Shown: piece after piece, positions 58,657-64,000 of the stretch | How positions within the stretch are numbered: the stretch's first letter is position 1 | How the letters are laid out: each line of letters starts with the position of its first letter | Assembly: GCA_965240325.2 (NCBI GenBank) | Contig: OZ251238.1 | Span: 1,488,001-1,552,000 of the forward strand | Direction: 5' to 3' | DNA length: 64,000 bases | DNA from: Rebecca billardiae RCC1528 | Taxonomy: Eukaryota > Haptophyta | Notes under the pieces: generated by a model | Told to the model about the DNA's origin: nothing | Database searches by the model: none | Seen by the model: only the letters and a program-made list of their open reading frames with translations | Made by a program: the position numbers and the translations under genes

Positions 58657-59793
58657 ATGACGTCGCCAAGCGTGGGGCCAAAGGACGAGGCAGACGCGGT
58701 CGACGGGACGCCGCCGGACGTGACGGAGCGTGCTGCGTCGCCCGCTCCAACCGCACCCGCCGCCACGCCGCCGCCGCCGCCGCCCGCCGAGCCGAGCGCG
58801 CGCGGTGCATCCCCGTCGCCATCGTCGCCGCCGCCGCCGCCGCCCGGCGGCACGCGCGTCGCGCCCACGGCGCGCGGCGCCGCGGGCGCGGCGCTGGTCG
58901 GCGTGGCCGATCATCCACCGCCCTCCGCCGCCACGGCGGCGGAGGAAGCGGAGGAGGAGGGCGCGTGCTACATCTGCCTCGATGGCGCGGGCGCGGCGGG
59001 CTTCTTGGCGCAGCCGGCGTGCTGCTGCGGCGGCTCGCTGCGCGCGCACGCGGCGTGCTTCGAGCGCGACCTGCGCACCAACCTGCGCTCGTGCTGCCCC
59101 ACCTGCCGCTTCCCGTACCGCCAGCGGCACACGGTGCGCGCGCACTCGGCGTGCGAGCAGGCGGCGCGCTCGCTCGCGCGGCCCACCACCGCGGGCACGG
59201 CGGGTGCGATGGTGGCGGTGGCGGCGGTGCTGGTGTGCGGGCACGCGGCGCACGCGGCGTTCCCGACGGCGCTCGGCGCGCGCTTCGAGCTCTACCTCCG
59301 CCTGCTCTACCTCGGCGCCGGCCTCGCGCTCGCGCCCGCGCTCGCCTTCCTGACGCTCGCGTGCCTGGCGCAGCCGGTGGCGACGGCGTCGCTGGCGGTG
59401 CGCGCGCCGACCGCGGCGGAGGTGCGCGCGTGGGCGGAGGGGCGCGCGCCGGGCGAGGAGGAGGCGGAGGGCGCGGACGCGCTGCCCGTGCTCGCCACGC
59501 TCGAGCTGCCCGTCCCGCGCGAGCGCCGCGACAAGGGCGAGGACCTCGGCGCGCGCTCGCTGCTCGAGCTCGCCGCCGACGCCGACGCGCGCCGCGCCGC
59601 CGCCGGCGCGCGGCGCGGCGGCGCGGCGGCGCGCGGCGGCGCGGCGGGCGGCGTCGTGGGGCGAGACGTCGAGGCGGGCGGCGGCCGCATCGGGGCGGGC
59701 GCGTGGGTGGCGGGCGGCGCGCGCCGCGGCGGCGGCTGGCTCGGCTGGGCGCTGCGCGGCGGCGGCGGCACGCCGCGGCAGCCGCAGCCTTAG
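58657..59793 (+). CDS. RING-CH (MARCH-type) membrane E3 ubiquitin ligase
   Basis: Single-exon gene, 378 residues. After a Pro/Ala-rich disordered N-terminus there is a RING-CH finger: CYICLDGAGAAGF, CCCGGSLRAHAACFERDL, CCPTCRFPY, with the C4HC3 layout that distinguishes MARCH from classic RING. Two membrane helices follow (TAGAMVAVAAVLVCGHAAH and LYLGAGLALAPALAFLTLAC), then a charged cytosolic tail ending in Gly/Arg repeats. It probably transfers ubiquitin to membrane proteins in the endomembrane system. The ATG at 58657 is used; an in-frame GTG at 58627 is not. Confidence 0.85.
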   Translation: MTSPSVGPKDEADAVDGTPPDVTERAASPAPTAPAATPPPPPPAEPSARGASPSPSSPPPPPPGGTRVAPTARGAAGAALVGVADHPPPSAATAAEEAEEEGACYICLDGAGAAGFLAQPACCCGGSLRAHAACFERDLRTNLRSCCPTCRFPYRQRHTVRAHSACEQAARSLARPTTAGTAGAMVAVAAVLVCGHAAHAAFPTALGARFELYLRLLYLGAGLALAPALAFLTLACLAQPVATASLAVRAPTAAEVRAWAEGRAPGEEEAEGADALPVLATLELPVPRERRDKGEDLGARSLLELAADADARRAAAGARRGGAAARGGAAGGVVGRDVEAGGGRIGAGAWVAGGARRGGGWLGWALRGGGGTPRQPQP

Positions 59794-59922
59794 GCGGGTG
59801 GGCTGGCAGCGTTCCCGTCAGTCGTCGTCACAGCAGTGTAGCCGCAGCAGCCGCAGCAGCCGCAGGCGCAGGCGGGTGGGCTGGCAGCGTTCCCGTCAGT
59901 CGTCGTCACAGCAGTGTAGCAG
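59793..59922 (+). repeat. 78-bp-spaced direct duplication after a stop codon
   Basis: About 50 bp beginning ggcgggtgggctggcagcgt at 59793 is repeated at 59871, separated by cagccg repeats. It lies immediately downstream of the RING-CH gene stop. Confidence 0.88.
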
Positions 59923-60231
59923 CAGCAGCATATCAGTAGCTGCTGCTGCTCCGTCCGGGATTCTCCGTCGCCGGCGAGGCGCGACTGATCTAGCGCGCTC
60001 TAATCGCATCCTCATCGTCATCATCATCAATAACATGTCATCAGCGCTGCTGTCGGCCGGAGCAGTCAACCGTCGCCACACAGACATGGCGGTAGCAGCG
60101 TTGTAGTCCGGTCCCCGGGTCCCGCGGCCGCGGGGCCTCTGGCCGTCTGCTGCGCAGTGCCCGCGCTGGGGCACGGCGTAGCCGTATACAGCTTGCTGCT
60201 GCTGAGGGCTGCTGCCGCTGCTGCGCGCTCC
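59794..60231. other. Intergenic region between convergent genes
   Basis: Holds the duplication described above and the 3' flanks of the RING-CH and XK-related genes. No gene is seen. Confidence 0.6.
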
Positions 60232-61854
60232 TCAGAGCAGCGCCAGCGCCTCGCTCTGCTTGTCCGCCTTGGCGCGCAGCAGCACGGCGGCTGCGCCCAG
60301 CCGGCCCAGCCAGCACACGCCAAGCAGACACGCGGCGCCCACCAGCAAGCCGGCGGGCTGCGCGGCGCGCCAGGGCGACGGCGCGCCGAGCGCGGCGGCG
60401 CCGAGCGCGAGCTCGACCGCCGCCGTCCACACGACGATGCGCGCCTCGCCGCGCGCGCTGGTGTCGCCCTGCAGCACCACAAGGGGCGTGGCCGCGTAGA
60501 GGAGGAAGGAGTAGACCACGGCACTGACCCACGCCCCACACCCGCTGTCGTCCTTCAGCGCGAAGCGCGCGAGGGCGACGAGCACGGCGAACGCGCCGAG
60601 CAGCGGCGGCGCCAGCCAGTTGCCGAAAGCGCAGCCGAACAGCGCGATCGGCAGCGCGCGGCTCACCACGCCGAGCGGACCGAGCGCGCGCGCCGCCCAC
60701 ACCGCGCCGCCGCCGCCCCCCCCGCTGCCGTCGCGCGCGCCGGGGTAGTTTGCGACGCGCATATCGTTGGCGTGGACGTCGGCGAGCACGAGGCTCATGC
60801 CCGCGACGGAGACGGCGAGCGAGACCCACGACAGCGCCGACGCGCGCCCCGCGCCCAGCCACAGCAGCACGTACCCCTGCACGAACACCTGCGGCGCCGC
60901 CTCGAGCGCCACCTCAAACTGCTTGAGGTAGAGCACCTCCGCTGCCTCACCTGGGTCGACGTGATTGCCGCGCCACACGCGCAGCACCGCCGCGTGCACG
61001 GCGCCGAGCTGCAGCACGCTCGTCACGGCCGCGCCGGCGCTCTCGTTGCAGCTCGGGGCCCTGCCAATGATCCTGTTGACCCCATCCACGCCCAACGCGC
61101 CGATGCCGAGCGCCGCCAGCGTGTTCAGCCCGACGCAGCCGAGCGCGATCGCCGCCCAGCCGTGGTGGCCGCAGCGGTACCACTCGGTCGCGAGCAGCAC
61201 GTCCGTCACGCCGTCGGTGGTTGCGAGCAGCGCGCCGCCGAGCATCAACGCCGCCTTCTTCGTCTCGTCCCGCTTGGCGGGCAGCCGCATCACCAGCCAG
61301 CCCATGGCCATGGCGCCCGCCGCGGCCAGGAGCACCACCGCCGCAAGGCCGAGCTTCTCGAGCACCGTCTCGGGCGAGCGGAGGAAGTGCTTGTCCTCGC
61401 GGCCGATGCGCTGGAGGCACAGCGCCGTCTCCAGCCGCTCGTCCTGCGCCTCGGGCTCGCCCGCATCGCCCTCCGTCGGCAGCGTCTCGTCTGCAGCCGC
61501 GGGGGCGCTCGGCTCGCGCGCCGTGCGATTGGGCGGCGGCGGCGGCGCAGGCGCGGCCGCGTGCTCGGTGGTGTTGTCTGACGTCATCGCGTCGTCTTGG
61601 GGCGTGGAGGCAGCCGTCGCGTTCGTCTCGCACGCGCCGCCGTCGCACGCCGCCGCCGCAGTGCCGTCGTGCAGCTCGTCAGCCGCGGCCGCCGCGAGCA
61701 GGGCGCGCGCTCGCGCGTGACGCGTGTGCGCCGAGCGCGCAGCCGCCGCATCGCCGAGCGGCAGGGCGAGGAGCGGCGCGGGCACGCACGCGAGCGCGAG
61801 CGCGAGCAGCGGGGCCACGCGTGCAGCCGAGATGCGCGAGGTGCCGAGGGCCAT
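60232..61854 (-). CDS. XK-related (XKR-like) multi-pass membrane protein
   Basis: Single exon, 540 residues from the ATG at 61854, which opens a good signal peptide (MALGTSRISAARVAPLLALA). An upstream in-frame ATG at 61950 would bury that signal. A 130-residue acidic, Asn-containing lumenal region is followed by about eight to ten hydrophobic helices. XK-family features are DGVTDVLLATEWYRCG early in the membrane domain and FEVALEAAPQVFVQGYVLL, matching the E...E..PQ..LQ pattern of XK proteins. Animal relatives scramble phospholipids; whether this one does is unknown. No caspase-type site is apparent. Confidence 0.72.
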   Translation of the reverse strand: MALGTSRISAARVAPLLALALACVPAPLLALPLGDAAAARSAHTRHARARALLAAAAADELHDGTAAAACDGGACETNATAASTPQDDAMTSDNTTEHAAAPAPPPPPNRTAREPSAPAAADETLPTEGDAGEPEAQDERLETALCLQRIGREDKHFLRSPETVLEKLGLAAVVLLAAAGAMAMGWLVMRLPAKRDETKKAALMLGGALLATTDGVTDVLLATEWYRCGHHGWAAIALGCVGLNTLAALGIGALGVDGVNRIIGRAPSCNESAGAAVTSVLQLGAVHAAVLRVWRGNHVDPGEAAEVLYLKQFEVALEAAPQVFVQGYVLLWLGAGRASALSWVSLAVSVAGMSLVLADVHANDMRVANYPGARDGSGGGGGGAVWAARALGPLGVVSRALPIALFGCAFGNWLAPPLLGAFAVLVALARFALKDDSGCGAWVSAVVYSFLLYAATPLVVLQGDTSARGEARIVVWTAAVELALGAAALGAPSPWRAAQPAGLLVGAACLLGVCWLGRLGAAAVLLRAKADKQSEALALL

Positions 61855-62564
61855 GCGTGCGCGGGGCGAGGAGGTGTTGATGACGTGCGGCCGGATGGCT
61901 TCAAGGACGTGATGACGCTTCGGAGAATCGGAGCACGCGAGGCTCGTCATTGATGAAGAGGCGCCGACGCGTTCGAGATGCGCTGCACTCGCGCTCGCAT
62001 CAATTCATTCATTCTCGAGGAGAATCCGCGTCGCACCCCAATCACAGTCCGGCCCGGCCCGGACCACCACACCATTGGCGGCCCCATCCATGGCAGACTG
62101 CGCGGCGCAGACACGCCCAGGCGGCTATGCTCGGAGCAAGGGCCGTGGTCATCACCGCCATCACGGCATCGCGGCAGCGTGCGCGTCGGAGTCGGGTGCT
62201 CTATGATGTGTGCGCACACATACACACGGACGAGTACGCCAGCGCCACCGTCTCGTCAGGCCGCGTTGCTGACTGCCGTGTGAGCGCGCAGCGACCAGGC
62301 GCGGGCAGGCGTTGCTGCAGGCGAGGCGCGGCGGCCGCGCGCGCCTTCTCGCCCCGCCGCCTAAGCGCACGATGCGCCGCCGCGCATTGCCTGGAATCAG
62401 ATGGCGGCTGCTGCTCCGTTGCGGCGCGCCTGGCATCAGCGCGCCGCCCTCAGCCGCGCGGCGCGTGGCGGCGCGCACGGGCCGCTGGAGCGTCCACAGT
62501 GCCGCCCGCGTGCGCAGAGGGCGCGCGCGCTGGCCCTCGTCGTCGGCGAGGAAGGAGGCACGCG
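61855..62564. other. Intergenic region
   Basis: About 700 bp between two minus-strand genes, holding the XK-related promoter and the 3' flank of the nucleotidyltransferase. A perfect 16-bp palindrome, atgtgtgcgcacacat, lies at 62206-62221. Short ORFs lack domains. Confidence 0.55.
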
Positions 62565-64000
62565 TCACCGCCGTCTCCTGCGTCGCTTGGCGCGGCCATC
62601 GCCGTCGAAGCCTGCCGCGGCTGCCGCCGCCGCCGCTGCTGCGGGGAGGGGCCCCCGGCCGGGCGCGTGGCGGCGCGGCTTGGCGGGCCGGCGGCGCGGC
62701 TTGGCGCGCGGCGGTCGGACGCGCGGCGTGGCGGGTGCGCAGAGCACGCTCTCGAACCAGCCCTCGCGCACGCCACCGCCGAACCCGCCCTCCTCATCCG
62801 CGCCACCACCGCCGCCGCCGCCGGCGCTCAGCGCGCCGCGCAGCAGCGCGCGCGCGCGCCACCACTCCTGGGCAAGCGCCGCCCAGCGCTGCGGCGTGAG
62901 CGAGCGCGCGAGATTGGGCGCGAGATCGCGGCCATCTCCGTCGGCGAGATTGCGCGCGCCGCCGGCCGCGGCGGGGTCGGCGACGTGCGGCGGTGGGCGC
63001 AGCGCCGCGTCGGACGGCGGGCCCGCCGTGCCCGCTAGCACCGACGCGTCGGCGTCGGTGACGCGCGCCGGCGGCGCGTGCACGCACACGCTCGCGGGCG
63101 CGCCGCGCGACGCGTCGGCCTTGGCGCGCCCCCGCCGCCGGCGCCGCGTCGCCGCCACGCCGCCGGCGCCGCCGTCGCCGTCGTGCGCGGGCGCGGCCAG
63201 GGCGAGGCGGAGCAGCGCCCACTCGAAGAAGCCGAGCAGCACCGCCGCGTGCCCGGACCCCGCCGCGCCGCTCCCGCCGCCGCTCCGCAGGAACGAGATT
63301 GCGATCACGCCGTGCGAGATCGAGCCGAGATTGCCCCGCGACGCGTCGCTCAGCCGGCGGCGGCGCGCCCACAGCTTGAGCGCGCGCAGCAGCGGCGCGG
63401 CGCGCGCGTCCGCCGCCACGGCCGCGCGCAGCAGCGCCACGTGCGCCATCGACGCGGCCGGTCCGGCGCTCCGATCCGGAAACACGGCAACGTCCACCGG
63501 GATGGCGAGGGCGGCGCCGCTCCCGGACTCTGGCGTGCCGGACCGCCCGGACTCGGGCGCGCCGGAGCCGGACCGGGCGGCGGCAGCCGCGCTGTGCTGC
63601 TGCCGCCGCCGGCGGCGTGCCGTGCTGCCGCTGTGCTGCTGCGCCGCGCCCGCTGGCGGATGGCCGCCGCCGCCGCGCTCGGCGCCGCCCGCCCCTGCGG
63701 CTGCGGCTGTAGCGGCCGAGACCTCCGAATCTGATGATGACGCCGGCCGAGCCGGTCGCCGCTCTGCGGCCGTGCCGCGCGCGAGGGCGGCTGTGTCCAC
63801 CGTGGCGACGAGCTTGAGGATGGGCACGCGCGCGCGGGCGAGCGGGAGCAGGGCGTGCACGGAGACCGCCGCGCCGAGCGCGGCGCCGCCGTCCGCTCCG
63901 AGGCGCGCCGCCAGCTGCCCGACGGCGCTGCCCGGCCGCGGCACGCGCGTGCGGCGCGCGCCGCGCGCGCCGCGCGCGCCGCCGGCCGCCGACGCGTCGG
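62565..64000 (-). CDS. Noncanonical poly(A)/poly(U) polymerase (Trf4/Cid1-like nucleotidyltransferase), 5' end cut by the window
   Basis: Partial gene; the frame is open to the right edge, so the start and the GS-x-D catalytic motif lie outside. Visible parts are ARVPILKLVATVDT, the third catalytic Asp strand (IPVDVAVF), and the helical core LLRALKLWARRRRLSDAS followed by GSISHGVIAISFL. These match the nucleotidyltransferase and PAP-associated domains. About 100 low-complexity residues (Ala, Gly, Ser, His, Arg) split the core between the two strands. The C-terminus is very basic (AKRRRRRR), likely a nuclear signal. A possible splice acceptor lies near 63915. RNA substrate and base preference cannot be told. 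Confidence 0.75.
   Translation of the reverse strand, partial: DASAAGGARGARGARRTRVPRPGSAVGQLAARLGADGGAALGAAVSVHALLPLARARVPILKLVATVDTAALARGTAAERRPARPASSSDSEVSAATAAAAGAGGAERGGGGHPPAGAAQQHSGSTARRRRRQQHSAAAAARSGSGAPESGRSGTPESGSGAALAIPVDVAVFPDRSAGPAASMAHVALLRAAVAADARAAPLLRALKLWARRRRLSDASRGNLGSISHGVIAISFLRSGGGSGAAGSGHAAVLLGFFEWALLRLALAAPAHDGDGGAGGVAATRRRRRGRAKADASRGAPASVCVHAPPARVTDADASVLAGTAGPPSDAALRPPPHVADPAAAGGARNLADGDGRDLAPNLARSLTPQRWAALAQEWWRARALLRGALSAGGGGGGGADEEGGFGGGVREGWFESVLCAPATPRVRPPRAKPRRRPAKPRRHAPGRGPLPAAAAAAAAAAGFDGDGRAKRRRRRR

Overview
This is nuclear DNA of a photosynthetic, flagellated unicellular eukaryote. GC content is very high and most introns are short, usually beginning GTGCG and ending GCAG. 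Two genes point to cilia (an STPGR/SHIPPO-repeat protein and the small GTPase IFT22/RABL5). One points to a plastid (a PAP/fibrillin whose N-terminus looks like a signal peptide followed by a transit peptide, as expected for a complex plastid). One encodes a pherophorin- or extensin-like wall/surface protein with a very long SPP/PPP tract. A haptophyte, or less likely a pelagophyte-type alga, fits best; this placement is inference. I saw no bacterial operons, rRNA, tRNA or CRISPR.

Layout. 0-2.2 kb: STPGR-repeat gene (minus). 2.2-5.1 kb: no convincing gene. 5.1-8.7 kb: single-exon proline-rich LRR membrane protein. 8.7-12.3 kb: no convincing gene, with an AT-rich island and copies of a dispersed repeat. 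12.28-19.65 kb: an apparently complete Ty1/copia element (minus) with matching 721-bp LTRs, a gtact target duplication, a gag-protease ORF, and a pol ORF reached by a -1 shift at CCCAAAC. 19.9-27.1 kb: a 12-exon p300/CBP-type histone acetyltransferase. 27.6-28.9 kb: PAP/fibrillin, divergent from the acetyltransferase. 29.5-34.4 kb: phage-type (mitochondrial-like) RNA polymerase, three exons.

34.60-48.95 kb: a large DNA transposon bounded by perfect 21-bp inverted repeats. It carries an unrecognised 561-residue ORF at its left end and a P-element-like transposase at its right end. A second intact copia element (36.54-44.33 kb, 563-bp LTRs, one 2219-codon ORF with a MYND-like finger) is nested between them. 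49.0-51.3 kb: SPOUT1-type RNA methyltransferase, with the transposon end only 46 bp past its stop codon. 51.4-53.2 kb: MBOAT acyltransferase, divergent from SPOUT1. 53.9-57.1 kb: nine-exon type I methionine aminopeptidase, divergent from IFT22 (57.2-58.3 kb). 58.7-59.8 kb: RING-CH membrane E3 ligase. 60.2-61.9 kb: XK-related membrane protein. 62.6 kb to the right edge: partial noncanonical poly(A)/poly(U) polymerase.

The host genes are mostly housekeeping and unrelated, arranged as tight divergent pairs with start codons 166-523 bp apart. The most notable content is mobile DNA and introns. Both copia elements use a start codon straddling the LTR boundary, the DNA transposon is composite, and several introns carry GTTAC-containing minisatellites, one with complementary ends. 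Exon models were built by hand from splice consensus, reading phase and family alignment. The internal exon phases of the multi-exon models close without conflict.
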